From: Gymnorhina tibicen
Lineage: Eukaryota; Chordata; Aves; Passeriformes; Artamidae
Direction: 5' to 3'
NCBI GenBank assembly: GCA_013399875.1
Contig: VXAZ01006790.1
Coordinates: 682,001-746,000, forward strand
Length of the DNA stretch: 64,000 nucleotides
The notes beneath the pieces are model-generated. The model was given only the letters and a program-made list of their open reading frames with translations. It was not told the DNA's origin and did no database searches. Shown here one piece after another: positions 49,580 to 61,743 of the stretch; the stretch's first letter is position 1, and the number at the start of each line of letters is the position of its first letter. A program made the position numbers and the translations under genes.

Positions 49580-51400
49580 GTAAGAGAACAAAGAGAGATG
49601 CAAAGAAGACTGGATTTGTGGAGATCATTCCTGGTGCGGTTAGACGCGGTGGGCCAGTAAGTAATCGAAATGCATACTGTATGATACTTAGCACGGCTTG
49701 GTGACATTTGCCTTTTCTATTAAATTATTCAAGTGACATTGCTTGTACAGGTTAGCAAACCATTAACCTGCCCAGTCGTTGAAAGCACGTTGCTTTTTGT
49801 TAAAGTGTATTGAGCTATAAAATATTTTGTAGACATAATTGATTAATCTAAATATTTAGCTGGCTATATTTTGGTATGTTACGGTGTGTTTTGACAGTTA
49901 AGCTTTACATGTATTTTTTCAGTACTGTGCTATAGAAGAAATCTCACTTTCATGAATAAATACTTCATTGATTTCCAAGTCATGCAGATTTTCTTGGCTT
50001 CTGAAAATGAAGCATTTATCTTTATTGCATTTTCATTGATTCTTTTAATGTCTTTATAGTTACTTACTTTTTTCCTAATACATCACATAGTATAAAGCAC
50101 TTCCAACTTTAAAAGTAGCCCTGTGTTCCCTGGATGTGCTTCCTTATGTAAATCCATGCTAAATGTTTAGGCTGAAAAAAATCGTAACTGGCCCCCTGCC
50201 TGAAAAATGATGAAAATGTTAAGGAAAACTACATGGAAAATTTAAAGATGCTTTTCTTGACTATTTTAAAAATAATTTTGATATACTGCTGTGTTTGGAG
50301 AGCACCTGTGTCAGCTGCAGCATCTCCGGTTGCTTTCAGGAGGAGCTTTTGACCTAAGTGTGCTGCATTTCTGTGCCAGTAAGTCTGCACTGGGGCTCCC
50401 AGTCAGAGTAGCCAAGACCCTTCACTTTGGTGACATGATGAGGCCACACCAGTTCCACTGAGCTCCCCAAACATCTTTCTTTTGCAAGTCCTGAGTTCAG
50501 TCACCCAGGACCCCTGAATACTACTGTAGCTTTATACTGCAGATACCTGCTGCCCCAGCAGCAAAAAACCACTCAATTTATCCAAGAGCCTCTCCTCCTT
50601 ACGTCTTGCTGTCTTATGGGTAGGACTCTTGGGGAGGAATCCTGCAGCATGTGGGGTTGCTGAGCTTACCTGGTACTGCAGGATTAAAACTTAGTGGATT
50701 TTTGTCTTGGGATCAGTAAAAGTCTGAGTAGAAAGTTTAGGAGACTTCTTCTTCTATAGCAAAAATTCTTCTTTTTCACCACTAGCCAGTTTGTGCACTC
50801 AGTTTAGCTCTGATTTTAGGTAGAGGCTTTATTCCTGTAAACCTATAATTTGCCTAAAATAATCCCTAATGCTATCCAAATGTGCGATTTTATTTAGGTC
50901 TAATTAAAACATGATTAGAAGCTGATAGCTATGCTGAGAAAATGTTTATTTGTCACTTGTGGACTCAACAGAGTCGTAAATCCATGTTTTTGCCACTTAG
51001 TATTAATATTGCTCTACAGACAATTTAGACATTGTGAAGCCATTCAAAACTGCTCTACTAGAATGACTTATTAAAAACATGTTATCTGATTCAACAGCTC
51101 ATTGCCTAAGCAAACCAGCTGGTGTGGCACAGAGCTAAAAAAGAAACCCAAACCAATGAAAGATTAATTTGTTGGGCAGAGTTGGTTGTTTATTACAAGA
51201 GATCTTTGGCAGGAAGGAAAGTATAGCTTTTATTTTCTGTTAATCAGAATAGTAATAAGGTTGCTGCAGTTGCTTGTCCACTGCTTTGGTGAGTAGATGC
51301 AGAAGATCTCTGGCCTCTGAAGGAACTGGAGAGCTTACAAGGGTCTTGGAAAACAGATGTTGATTTGGGTTTTAATACGTTCAGCCTGTGCCTTCCCCAG
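49580..51400. other. AT-rich non-coding sequence
   Basis: No repeat family, RNA gene or exon is recognised. The sequence is AT-rich to about 50280, then closer to average, and ends in the pyrimidine-rich acceptor-like site before 51401. Confidence 0.6.
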
Positions 51401-51721
51401 CTGTTACAGCCCTGTTGGAAGATGAAGAATAACCATAGCCCTGTCCTTCAGAACTGTCATGGTAGTGATGGAATTTCCCAACCTGGTGTTAGTGTGATAA
51501 ACAGGGATTTGCCTGGGACTAGAGTTGCACATAGCCAGTGTAATCCTTGCAAAATGAATCAGAATTTAACAGGAATGTGCCCAGTAAATGAAGAAGATTG
51601 TGCAGGTGCTGAAGACTATAAAGTAGTATCATATACTGGGAAAAGATGGGATAGTTATTTGGATTATGCTGGCTGCTTTGAGGTTATTGGAGTCTGCATT
51701 AAGGATGAATTTGTAGATTAA
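51401..51721 (+). CDS. Candidate terminal exon, unidentified, 106 codons
   Basis: A strong acceptor (CAGCCTGTGCCTTCCCCAG, ending at 51400) is followed in phase 0 by 106 codons and a TAA at 51719-51721. The frame starts L-L-Q-P-C-W-K-M-K-N-N-H-S-P and ends C-I-K-D-E-F-V-D. It is hydrophilic, rich in Asn, Ser, Asp and Cys (9 Cys), with no low complexity and balanced codon use, which looks more coding-like than other frames in the window. No AATAAA signal lies before the CR1 at 51856, which argues against a normal 3' end here unless the transcript runs past it. Family not recognised. It could be the C-terminal end of a fast-evolving gene or a decayed exon. Confidence 0.28.
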   Translation: MLQPCWKMKNNHSPVLQNCHGSDGISQPGVSVINRDLPGTRVAHSQCNPCKMNQNLTGMCPVNEEDCAGAEDYKVVSYTGKRWDSYLDYAGCFEVIGVCIKDEFVD

Positions 51722-51855
51722 TTTCTCCACAACTTATAAGCAATATGAGTAACTTTGACATCTAAATACCATAGTGCTTTAATGTGCTGGAGGTCATGAA
51801 TGTTCTGTTGTTCCACAGATTCAGACACTGAAGGTGTGATATCTTCCAAAATATG

Positions 51856-52452
51856 TCATAGAATCACAAGTGGTTTGGGTTGGAAGGATCCTTAAAACTC
51901 ATCTCGTTCCAATTCTCCTGCCATGGGCAGGGACACCTTCCACTATCCCAGGTTGCTTCAAGCCCTGTCTAACCTGGCCTTGGACACTTTCAGGGATGGG
52001 GCAGCCACAGCTTCTCTGGGCAACCTGTGCCAGGCCTCACCACCCTCTCAGGGAACAATTTCTTCCTAATACCTGATCTAAACCAACTCTGTCAGTGTCA
52101 AGCCATTCCCCCTTGTCCTGCCACTACATGCCCATGTGAAAAGTCCCTCTCCAGCTCTCTTGTAGTCCCTTTAGGCACTGGGAGGCTGCAGTATGGTCAC
52201 CCTGCAGCCTTCTCTTCTCCAGGGTGAACAACCCTGACTTTCTCAGCCTTCCCTTATAGCAGAGGTGTTCCATCCCTCTAAACACCTTTGCGGCCTCCTC
52301 TGGACTGGCTCCAAGAGGTCCACATCCTTCCTGTGCTGGGATCCCAGAGCTGGATGTAGTACTGCAGGTGGGGTCCCACCAGAGCAGAGCAGAGGAGCAG
52401 AATCACCTCCCTCAACCTGCTGGTCACTCTTGATGCAGCCCAGGACATGATT
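51856..52452 (-). mobile_element. CR1 LINE 3' region, ~600 bp, reverse, 5'-truncated
   Basis: The longest CR1 in the window, in reverse orientation. It starts at the tail ('tcatagaatcacaagtgg', 'ggtttgggttggaagg'), passes the 'ctgccatgggcagggacacc' and 'ttccactatcccaggttgct' blocks and the 'ggcaacctgtgccaggcctc' segment. It ends in 'ctcttgatgcagcccaggac'. Frames of 60-70 codons inside are shadows. The 5' end is truncated as usual for CR1, and no target duplication is expected or seen. Confidence 0.95.
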
Positions 52453-54930
52453 ACTTGGGTCACTCCCTGTGGCCTAACTAAATTTCTCTGTGGACTAAAA
52501 GACTGTGAAGGAGTAGGTCTTGTTTATGAAAAATAGTGGTGGCTACTGTAGTGTAGAATCTACAAGTTGGTTCTGTAAACCCATGCACGTGCCTGTGAAC
52601 AGCTCAGAGATTTTAGGAGGAGTCCATCCACATAACTCATGGAGACTTAGGATGATGCCAGTGTAATAGTAGCAGGTTGTTAATCCTTAGCAATGACAGA
52701 AACGTGTGCACTCACAATGGACACGTTTAGTAAACTAAATCCATTTATCCATGGAGCCTTCTGGGAAGCGTATCTGTGCTCCGTATGTGCTTCACATTTA
52801 TGATGTGGGTTTGTTTGGGGGTTTTTTGCTTGGCTGGTTTGTTCTGAATGGTTTTTTGTCTTCCAGAAATAACTAATTTATCCTATGTCTGCTTTTTTTT
52901 GGAAGTATTTCCTGAAACTTTCTGTATCATTAGTAATATGCTTCTGCTTTCTTTTCCCTAAATTCACTGTCTGGAAAGGCAAATATTTGTTAAAGCTAAT
53001 AATTGTCTGAATGTAAACAGGAAAATAAGAAACTATTAATCATAGCAAAACATATTTACATCTGTGGGTGATATCTCTGATTAGAGTATTTTGAAATAAG
53101 TCTTCATTATGTTCTCCCTAGAAAGATATCTGGTGTACGTACAATCCCTCCTGGCTTCACGTTATGGGAAGGGCCTTGACCACTGATACTGAATGGCTGC
53201 TGCTCTTCCTTTGTAATCTTTGACAATTTTCTCATGGGCTGTGTGAGTTGAACATTTAGAAGGTGCTTTTACAGAAAGGATAACCTGTTGTCATGAAAAA
53301 TCTAATTTAAAACTATTAAGTAGATGTGAATGTTGTCCATGAAAATAACAATTAGACTGGAATCCTGCCAGCATCCCTCTCACAGGGTCTGAACCAGACA
53401 CTTTTGATGGAAGAAACATACAGAAGCAAAAAAATCATCCTGTTCTTCAAAAGTCTATTAGTGCTTTAGTGGGCTATCTCATAGTGCTTTTCTAGAAGGA
53501 GAAAGAAAATTATTACTCTCTGGAGCTGTTCAACATCGTGGTTTTTGCTGGGAAATAGGGGAGGTTAAAATACCATTCCTAGGCTGGATCCTGCACAGAC
53601 ATCTGTGTTTGTACACACCCGTGTCCTTTCAGATTGTTTCTGTCTGCCTCCAGAAATACTGTCATGTACTGTATTTGTCTTGCAGAAATGAAATTTTCTC
53701 TAATGTCCAACATAATGAAAAATTTGATTAAGTATCTTAGGATGGATTTGTCTTTCAAATTTTTGCTATCATTATCGATTATAATGACTTGTAACATCAG
53801 GCAGAGACATCGCCTTCATTGTTTGTCTCTCTTTTCCCCCTCCTTTTCACTTCCATGTCTCTCCCCTCTATTCTGCTTCCATTTCTGTTGTGGTATGATA
53901 AACGTATCCATGCTCATTATTGGAGCTTTGAAATGAGCAAGTGAGTATAAATTTCCCTTTGGCTGAGATTTTGGGTTGATTAACTTAGTCATAAAGGAAG
54001 AAGGCCAAATTGCCCTCTACATTTCCCGGATGTCTGATGGGAGTGCAGTCATTATAGCATCATAATTATACTGCAGAAGAACATATTTTGTACTTTCTAT
54101 AGGAACCTGCATTGACAGAATCAAGACTGTGCTCTTCTTGTCCGGTTTATGCCCATATCACTCACATTTTCTCAAAAACAGCAAAAAAAGAAAAAAAATC
54201 ACAAGGCTGTCTTGATCAGTGCTGCTGACGGCAGAGATAATACACGCAATTTGAAGAAAAAATGTCAGTATTATGAATAAAATTAACCAGAGGATAACTT
54301 TTCTTGGCCAAGTGTACTTCAAAGTTGGCATCAGAGCTGGCCCAGGGCTTCAAGACTCTGCAGTGTCAAAATTCCCTCTGTAAATCCAGTCTGCTGGTTA
54401 CTGCATTCCTGCCTCTCAGGTACTCATACGAGCTCCACTCTGGTCTTTTTCTCAGGGAAAATTTGGCAACTTAAGGTTTCAGTGCTGAGCTGTAATAAAT
54501 GTGTTCTGCAGCTTTCACTGAACCCTGATTGCTGCGCTTCTGCTCCCAGTGAGATCATGTCTGACTATTTGGGAGTATCAGCTGGTGTTTTACATTTCCT
54601 TGCAGCTTATACCTTGGGCTATGCTGTTGTTTACAGATGTTAGCCCTTGGACATGTTAGATTAAAAACATCAAGTGAAAAACCTGAGGAGCTCAGGATTT
54701 AATGCTGATAATTCAGGAATCAGTAGGGTGGTGAGGATAGCTGTGTTACTGCAACTGCAGGTTCCTGAGGCTGATAAAATACATGCACTGTGTTTTCCTT
54801 GGGACTTCATAGCTTTGCAAAATCTTCCTAATGGATTGGATTTGAAACCTGGGCTGGGGGAATCCACGATGTTAACAAGTCTCCCAATTTTGTATTTAAC
54901 CCATGCTCTTACTTGGGCTAATTTAGAGGT
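52453..54930. other. Non-coding sequence between two CR1 copies
   Basis: No gene is recognised. Overlapping 72- and 100-codon frames at 53579-53936 lie on opposite strands, and the plus one ends in a long pyrimidine-rich stretch (53820-53885). A plus-strand frame at 54674-55069 runs into the next CR1 and is therefore not a gene. Confidence 0.55.
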
Positions 54931-55265
54931 TCATAGAATTGTAGAATTGTTTGGATTGGAAGGAACCTCAAAGATAATCTTGTTCCACCCACTGCCATGG
55001 GCAGGGACACCTTCCACTATCCCAGGTTGCTCCAACCCTCTCCAGCCTGGCCTTCCAGGACGCTTCTAGGGATGGGGCAGCCACAGTTTCTCTGGGCAAC
55101 CTGTGCCAGGGCCTCGCTACTCTCATAGGGAAGAATTTCTTCCTCACATCTAATCTAAACCTGCTTTCTTTCAGTTTGAAGCCATTCCCCCTTGTCCTGT
55201 CACTACTTGCCCTTGTAAAAACTCCCCATCCAGCTTTATTTTAGGTCATCTTTAGGTTTTGGAAG
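54931..55265 (-). mobile_element. CR1 LINE 3' end, ~335 bp, reverse, 5'-truncated
   Basis: A reverse-oriented CR1 of the same general type as the copy at 51856. It runs from the tail ('tcatagaattgtagaattg') through 'cccactgccatgggcaggga', 'cttccactatcccaggttgc', 'ggcaacctgtgccagggcct' and 'agccattcccccttgtcctg', and breaks at about 55265. It shares long identical words with the 51856 copy. The two lie about 3 kb apart in the same orientation, and a T-rich tract follows at about 55278-55288. Confidence 0.95.
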
Positions 55266-57449
55266 ACTGATGTTTAATTTTTTTTTTTAAAGTATTTTTC
55301 ATTCCCGCATCCTAGTACATAAAGGAAATGGTAAGGCTCTTCCCACCTTCCTTTCCACATTCCAGGAAACCCTGTCATCCTCCTGAAGCTTTGAGGATTG
55401 CATCAGGCAAATTGAACAGGTTTTACTTTTCAAATATCTGCTGGTATGTATTTGCAAACCTGTGTGTCTTCAGATGGACACTCTCACACTGTGGTGTTGA
55501 TGTTTATTCTCTGTAAATACATCTGCATTCGTACGTGGTGTGACAGTGCGGGCACGACTGTGTGTGTGCCTGCTTATGTACACGTGTGCATCCCTATTTC
55601 TGAAATTAAATAGAAAGTCAGGATTCCCTTCTTAAAATATAAGGTTCTTCTGGAAGTTTTATAATTTGCCAAAAGATACAGAAGCTCAGATGCTAATTGC
55701 CTCAAAAAGTTAATGATCTGCGTTTGTGGACCCTCTATTTTTGGACCCTTTGAAATTCTTGCAGTATAAGGGAAATGAAGGGTGTTTTTAGAAGCTTACA
55801 TGTGTAAAATGCATTCTATAGAGCTACATTAAGTAGATTATTATACTTTTAAAATAAGATTTGTGCCCTTTTTTAAAATTTTTATTTCATCCCTTAACTT
55901 CAAGAAGCCTTTCTTCAGACTCAGCAGTTGGTAACATTTCATTTTCTGTCATTTTATGTCTTTAGAGATGTGTTGACATTTCTACTTTTCAGAATAGCAT
56001 TTTTACTTCCTGTCATCAGCCTGTGTGTTATAAAGCGCCATATTAACCTTTCTAGCACATTTAGGTGTTACACAGAAGACACTTTTATGGAATACTATGC
56101 TGCTCATTAAATAAGTAGTACATATTGTATGAAAAAATTGTCTGAACACTAAAATTCAATCAAGACAACCACGGGTGAATGTATTAATAGGTTCAGGGTA
56201 CAGCAGATAATTTAAAGAAACTTTGGTTTGCCTTCAGGACCCCAAAAACCAGTTCACTGAACTGAACAGACAGTGTTTGCTGCCCTTGTCCTCTCACGGT
56301 TTTGTAAAGGTTTTGGTGTTGGGTTCAAAGAGCCAGCAAACACCTAAAGTGATGGGAGAGAAGGAAAAAGTTCACGTGCAAGACTTCTCACGAAACACTT
56401 AATCATGACAGATGGCTCTGACGTGTGAGTAGTCAGCAATAGGAAGGGAATAGGTTTAACTGAGGGCAACACTTGTCCTAAAATGTCAGTAAGTATGTGT
56501 TGGATTTGGTAACCACAGAATATTCATTTGTCATATGGCTTCATGTATTTTTATAGCTATTTAAAAGTACCGGAAAGTGTCAAAGTATATTTAATCTCTG
56601 CTTACTCCAAACATACTACATCGTGTGAGTACAGACTTTGCTGTGAGGAGTAGTTCCAGCTTCATGGGACCGTGTGCCGAAGCGATGAAAGGTACCTGGA
56701 GCTTTTGTATCCGCATGGAGCTTTAAAGGTTGAAGCGCTTAAGTGTTGAAATCCTAGGTCAGGTCCCAAAGCAGTAGCGTTGTAGCAGTTTTGTGCTGCT
56801 TTCAGCTGCAGATTCTTCGAGCAGAGGTGATGAGTTCAGATGCTGAGGCACTGGGAGCAGGCTCCACTGCTCCAGGTTTCAGAGCAGATTTGGCTGGTAG
56901 CAGGTCAGATGGAAATTGCTGATGGAAATTCAGAGGAGACTTACCCTGTTGTTGTCTTTCACTCTTTATATGAGGTCTTTTAAAGTTCCTGCATTTTTAA
57001 TTTGTGGCAGCCAGTTGAGAATGCTAATGACACCATTTGATGGTGATCAGTGACTTTTTCACATGTCCTTCTAATCATAACCTTTAAGTGATTCATAAAC
57101 TCCAAACACTACACAGGCTTTTAGTTCACCAGGCAGTTAATGTTCTAATACATCTGGAGAATAAAAATGCAGCAATCAACCTTTATTCCTGTAATTGTAT
57201 GAAGAAAACAAACTTAGTGACAAGGGGGAAGGAGACTAGTAGGGGCACAGTGTTAGGCTAGAAAAATAATTAGCAGGATTTATTCTAAACTGAAAGCATA
57301 GCTGAGAAATATTTGGGAAACAATATGCAAAGTAGATGAATGAGAGATAAATGTGATTTTTATAATGGATGTTCACAAGTTTTGACAAGCTAATGGTTCT
57401 GAACTCTGGTTCTTTATTCATGTCATGTTGAGATAAGGTCAGTCTTAAG
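55266..57449. other. Non-coding sequence
   Basis: No gene, repeat family or RNA gene is recognised. A TGTG-rich patch lies at 55535-55590. The short frames at 55328-55516 and 55928-56110 are AT-rich or lack splice sites. Confidence 0.6.
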
Positions 57450-57577
57450 GTGAATCCAGGCTGGGTGGAGCTCTGAGCAGCCTGGTCTAGTAAAAGCTAT
57501 CCCTGCCTGTGGCAGGGGGGTTGGAACTGGATGATCTTTAAGATCCATTCCAACCCAAACCATTCTATGATTCTATG
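57450..57577 (+). mobile_element. CR1 LINE 3' tail, young-looking copy
   Basis: A 128-base forward CR1 tail: 'gagctctgagcagcctggtc', 'ggcaggggggttggaactgg', 'atgatctttaagatccattc', then 'caacccaaaccattctatga' and the terminal ATTCTATG direct repeat. It matches the expected avian CR1 end with few changes, so it is probably one of the younger insertions here. Confidence 0.95.
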
Positions 57578-59097
57578 GTAATCTACTTCTTACATTGAAA
57601 CTACAAGCCTACATTTTAATTTCTGCTTAAATAAGCAGAACTAGAACTTTCTGTCCAAATTCCGGTGGTTATGGTCAGGAAGAAGCCTGGCATAATGCAC
57701 AACATTTATGTTTAATGACATAAAATCCTATCCTTTGTGTCACCTCGTGGTCAAAATGATCCTATTAAACGAGTTGGTTTCAGTCCAAGAAAACAACTTA
57801 TTCTGAGTGTTTGCACCCCAACTATTTCTGTTTCTGATCAGTGAAGGTCACAGGCCCCTAATTCTTCCTTTGTCCTGTTTCTAAATGCTATTAAGTAGCT
57901 CAGAGGCATTTGCCTGGTCGTGTTTTCTGTGGGATATAATGTATCTTGTCTGAAGACACATCTACAATCACATTCTGCAATTGAGGAGAGATTTTGCCAG
58001 GATGTCACAGGTGTAGAACAAGATGCTGGAGAAAGCAGATCACTGAGAAACTCTGAATATAAAAACTCCTCTGTGGCATGCAGAAATGGGCTCTGGATTT
58101 TGTAATAAAAGGTGTGACTGCAGGCTGCACACTAAGCTTTATTTTCAGGTCCCATGTGGTTCTGAAAGCAAATGTCAGAGCCTTACTAAATGAGTTAACA
58201 TTATTGTTAGGCAGAAAAGGTCAAGTGGATTTTTTTGTTTGTTAGGGGTGTTTTAAAGAATACTTTTTTCCCCATGTGATTTTGCTTCCCAGTCTGGACA
58301 GGTTGGCTTCCTTGTAGAAATTTTGCCCCCATTCTGTCTCAGTCTTCATCCTGGTTGCAAGGGGAAAATGCAGTAATAGGTATCATGGTTTTGGTGTGAT
58401 GCAGTTTAAGAGAACCTGCCCCAGAGACTGCTCTGCACAGCCTGTTAAATGATACAACTATCTTGTGCACACACTTCATGGTACTGTGTCTGAATCAAAA
58501 CTTGGAATCTGGGGAGCATCTGTTTTCTTCTGCGTTTAGCTTATTTTTAGAAAATACTGAGCAGTAGCAAGATAATTGTAAATGGTCTCTGGACGTAAGT
58601 GATGTTGGGGTGGCTCACACTGCAATGCTAAATCCCTCCCCACATCCTGGCTGGTTTATAGAACAGGCTCTGCTTAGCTGGATGCAAACCCCTGAATGCT
58701 GTGAATCCTCTTTCTACTGAGCATGGCGCATGTGGCTGGCAGCAGGAAAATAGGGGGGTTTGCTTGGTTTTTAAGCAATGAGGAATGAGAATGAGAGAGC
58801 TTTGTGATTTTGTTGCAATGAGTTCATGAAAAAGACTTCATTTTTCAAGAAACATACAAATACCAATGGCTACATGGAGAAGTGGTGGTTGAGAAATGCC
58901 AATGTGTGAAGGCACTGTAATAAGGAATACAGCCTGGGAAAAGTAATTTTGCAGTAAAATACTGTTGTCTCTTTTGTATGTCCATGCACTCACTGTATTA
59001 GTGAAATGCTGCCCCCTCAGAATTCCTGATTGAGACAAAGTCAGTGTTGGACACAGGACATTTGTAAGTGGAGAGAAAGGATGAGATATATTAATCC

Positions 59098-59117
59098 ATA
59101 TTCATGGCCATGAATAT
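59098..59117. repeat. Perfect 20-bp palindrome
   Basis: ATATTCATGG followed directly by CCATGAATAT, with no spacer. A perfect even palindrome of this length is unusual and could be a homodimer binding site. AT-rich flanks also make cruciform formation conceivable. The sequence beyond the arms does not pair. Confidence 0.9.
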
Positions 59118-60550
59118 TCATAGCATTGAATTTTGTCATTTGTAACATGGAAGTGTCTTAAATATAACTGTAGCATAGCTTTCATCGCTGAATGATGGAT
59201 TTGATAGATTTGAATGGCTTGTACTGGATATGGTTGACAAGTTGAGTCTTTTTTGATTTCTCAGTAAATACTGAGAAATTAAAAATAAGCAATTTTGCTC
59301 CTAGAACATCAAATCGTACTGAGGTTTCAGATACTAGTTAAAGCCACTGTAAGGCAGTGAACCAGCCACATTGGTGCTTTCCAACATCTGAGATACCTAG
59401 TGCTCTATGCTGTTGCAAAACCCTGATTTCTAGCTGAAAAGGTGGTTTCATAGCTCTTTTCATCTACCTTTTCATGAGTAAAAGCTTGTATTGTTTCATT
59501 TGTATGTATATATGTGTATAAACACATAGCACTTAAGAACAATGAAGAACTTTTGTCAAATGTGGAGGATAAAAATACAGTGAAAACTGGAAAATGTGAT
59601 TGCATTTCAAAATGCTAAAAGCAGTGAAAATAGAAATCATCATACTCATTCAATCTGAAGTCATTCCAAAGTATGGAAATCATGCTAATTCAAACACCCA
59701 TTGTTATTTAACTTCAGTTTTAAATAGGAATATTCTGTATTTATTGAAAGAGGAAAAAATCCCATTTTTAATGAAGAATTATAATAAACATTGTTTTCAC
59801 TTTATCTTGAAGTTGCTTAAAAGAATTGTGGAGAAGTTTCTCCTCTTTATTTTTCTCTCTTCCTTTTAGATTTGTTGTTTCTTGTCTCCCTTAGCAGCTC
59901 CATGGTTTTTTGTTTTCTTGTGAATATTAGAGCCTAACTGAAACCTAACTTACTGTAAGACAAACCCAAGGTTCCTAATAATTAAATTACTTCAGATTCA
60001 GATGCAAAATTGACCCAACTTACTGTAAAAACTTTGCATCTTACAAAATTTGTTTGAGGAACACTGAATGTTTTTGTTTTATGAATGCTGTAAGGCAGAA
60101 AGAAGGAAGTAAATCTTGTAAAAGATGATGCAGGTATTTTGCCTTTATTTTCTTGCATGATTTTAGCCTATGGCCTAGAGGAGTTTAATGTTTCTGGAGC
60201 CTTTTGTCTCCTGGCAGAGGTGTTAGTGGATAACAGCATGTGCTAAACCAGACCAGAACAGCTGAGGAGGAATTGAAGTGTCCAGAGTTTGGACCTGATA
60301 AAGGATAGAATAAGCCTATCGTAAAGTTAAACTTACTTTGCATTGGTCTTTAACAAGCACTGTTTCTCTGTGTTTAATTAGGGAAGTTAATGACTTAGAC
60401 CTCCTGGTATTTAGGGTATAGAGATAATAGTTTATAACAATTAATTTCTTTACTCCTCCCTAGTGTCAAACAACTAATCTTCAAAGGCAGCCTGTTTATC
60501 AAATTTGGTGTTAGAAACTTGGAATATAAACCTCAAAATTCGAGCCCTGT

Positions 60551-60577
60551 AAATTTATTTATTTATTTATTTATTTA
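60551..60577. repeat. (ATTT)n microsatellite
   Basis: About six TTTA/ATTT units in an AT-rich setting. No SINE or LINE body adjoins it, so it appears to be a free-standing microsatellite. Confidence 0.9.
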
Positions 60578-61142
60578 ATCTGGGAAGAGTGTTTTTCAGG
60601 GAGAAAGCATAAAGAATGCCATGTCATTTGGATGAGGAAGTCTAGGTAAGCGATTCATGCCTTGAGGACATGAGGAATAATGTTAACACAGTGGTTTAGG
60701 TCCTCTGGGAGAGCTGTCCTCCTTCCTTCCTGTGCTGGCAGAGCTGTGTTGCAGAAATTTGTGTCTGAATTAAATCCTTAGGCAACCCCTTTAAGTTTCT
60801 TATCTGACTGATGAGTAGCAAACACGGGAAAACAAATCCTCTGCTGTACAGATACTTTGAATAACAGATTGTGTTGTCTAATGTGTCAAATGGGCTTAAA
60901 TAGATGCTGAACTGGACTGATTTCACGGGCAAAGGAGGTCTCTGGTGTCCAGCTAACCCCAGCACTTCTACATCAGCATCTTCCAGAGGAGCTGGTTACC
61001 AGTTCAGAATAGGAAGAGGCCTATGTGACTAATAGCCAGGGAAATCAACAGCTACATAAGCTGTTTGCCCTATAAACTTGTAATAATAATGATCTACTGT
61101 TTTGCTGTAAACATTCCCTCATACCTGTGCTTATCATTCCAG

Positions 61143-61630
61143 TGAGCGTCCATCGGGGAGAGGTGTCCTTTGGAGATCCCTGCCTTCCTGACCCACAAGG
61201 CGTGGCAAACTTAACAGTGGGTTTGAACTTGGTTTTGTTTTTCATACTTACCTGTGTAAAGTCATTTACGTGCCCAGGATCAGGCAGCTCCATCTACAGA
61301 GTGCTTTCACCTGGTCTGAGCATCCTCTGTATCGAGTGGAAATTACACAAGAAATTTGTGTCACACTTGGACACGAAAGAACGACATGGAGTCGAAGTTC
61401 TTTCCAGGCCAAAAATGCCTGCCCCTTGGGGGCTCAAGTTTTATTTATATCCTTTTGAGAATACCCATGGATTGGAAGATGAAGTTACCACCTTCAAATC
61501 ACACTGGTCGAAGGAAAAGTCCATCAAATATCTCCGACTTAGGAGAAAGAATGAAAACAAACTAGACCGGTTAGCAAAACATACCTTATGTTTACAGAAC
61601 ATGCCTGAGAATTCTTATCTACAGCAGTAA
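61143..61630 (+). CDS. Candidate terminal exon, unidentified, longest open frame in the window
   Basis: An acceptor-like CTTATCATTCCAG ends at 61142. The frame beginning two bases later (S-V-H-R-G-E-V-S-F-G-D-P-C) runs about 160 codons to a TAA at 61628-61630. A canonical AATAAA lies at 61738-61743, about 110 bases downstream, as in a last exon. The product has a hydrophobic stretch (L-T-V-G-L-N-L-V-L-F-F-I-L-T) near its start, then a basic, Lys/Arg-rich C-terminal half. I do not recognise it. A frame this long is expected about once by chance in 64 kb of six-frame sequence. The minus strand also carries a perfect donor, ACACAG|GTAAGT, at 61255, so strand is not certain. Confidence 0.22.
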
Positions 61631-61737
61631 AACATGGAGAAACTGAAAAACTCAGGGCAACAATTTGTAGCTTTTAAAATTTTTAATTCACTAAGAAAAT
61701 CATTAAGTGCCCCGAATTCTCCAATCAGAATCAGTTA

Positions 61738-61743
61738 AATAAA
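61738..61743 (+). promoter_or_regulatory. AATAAA polyadenylation-type hexamer after the 61.1 kb open frame
   Basis: A canonical poly(A) signal hexamer about 110 bases past the TAA of the frame at 61143-61630. AATAAA is common in AT-rich DNA, so its value is only as support for the candidate terminal exon. Confidence 0.25.

Larger units (their letters stand above)
57578..61142. other. AT-rich non-coding sequence
   Basis: No gene is recognised. It contains a perfect 20-bp palindrome at 59098-59117 and an (ATTT)n run at 60551-60577. Open frames at 57920, 59405 and 59600 are short and AT-rich, and the 89-codon minus-strand frame at 60696-60965 has no splice support. Confidence 0.55.

Noticed and set aside
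51870..52463. Several 60-68 codon frames
   Set aside because: All are shadows within the reverse CR1 copy.
54674..55069. 131-codon plus-strand frame
   Set aside because: Its second half is antisense CR1 sequence, so it is not a host gene.
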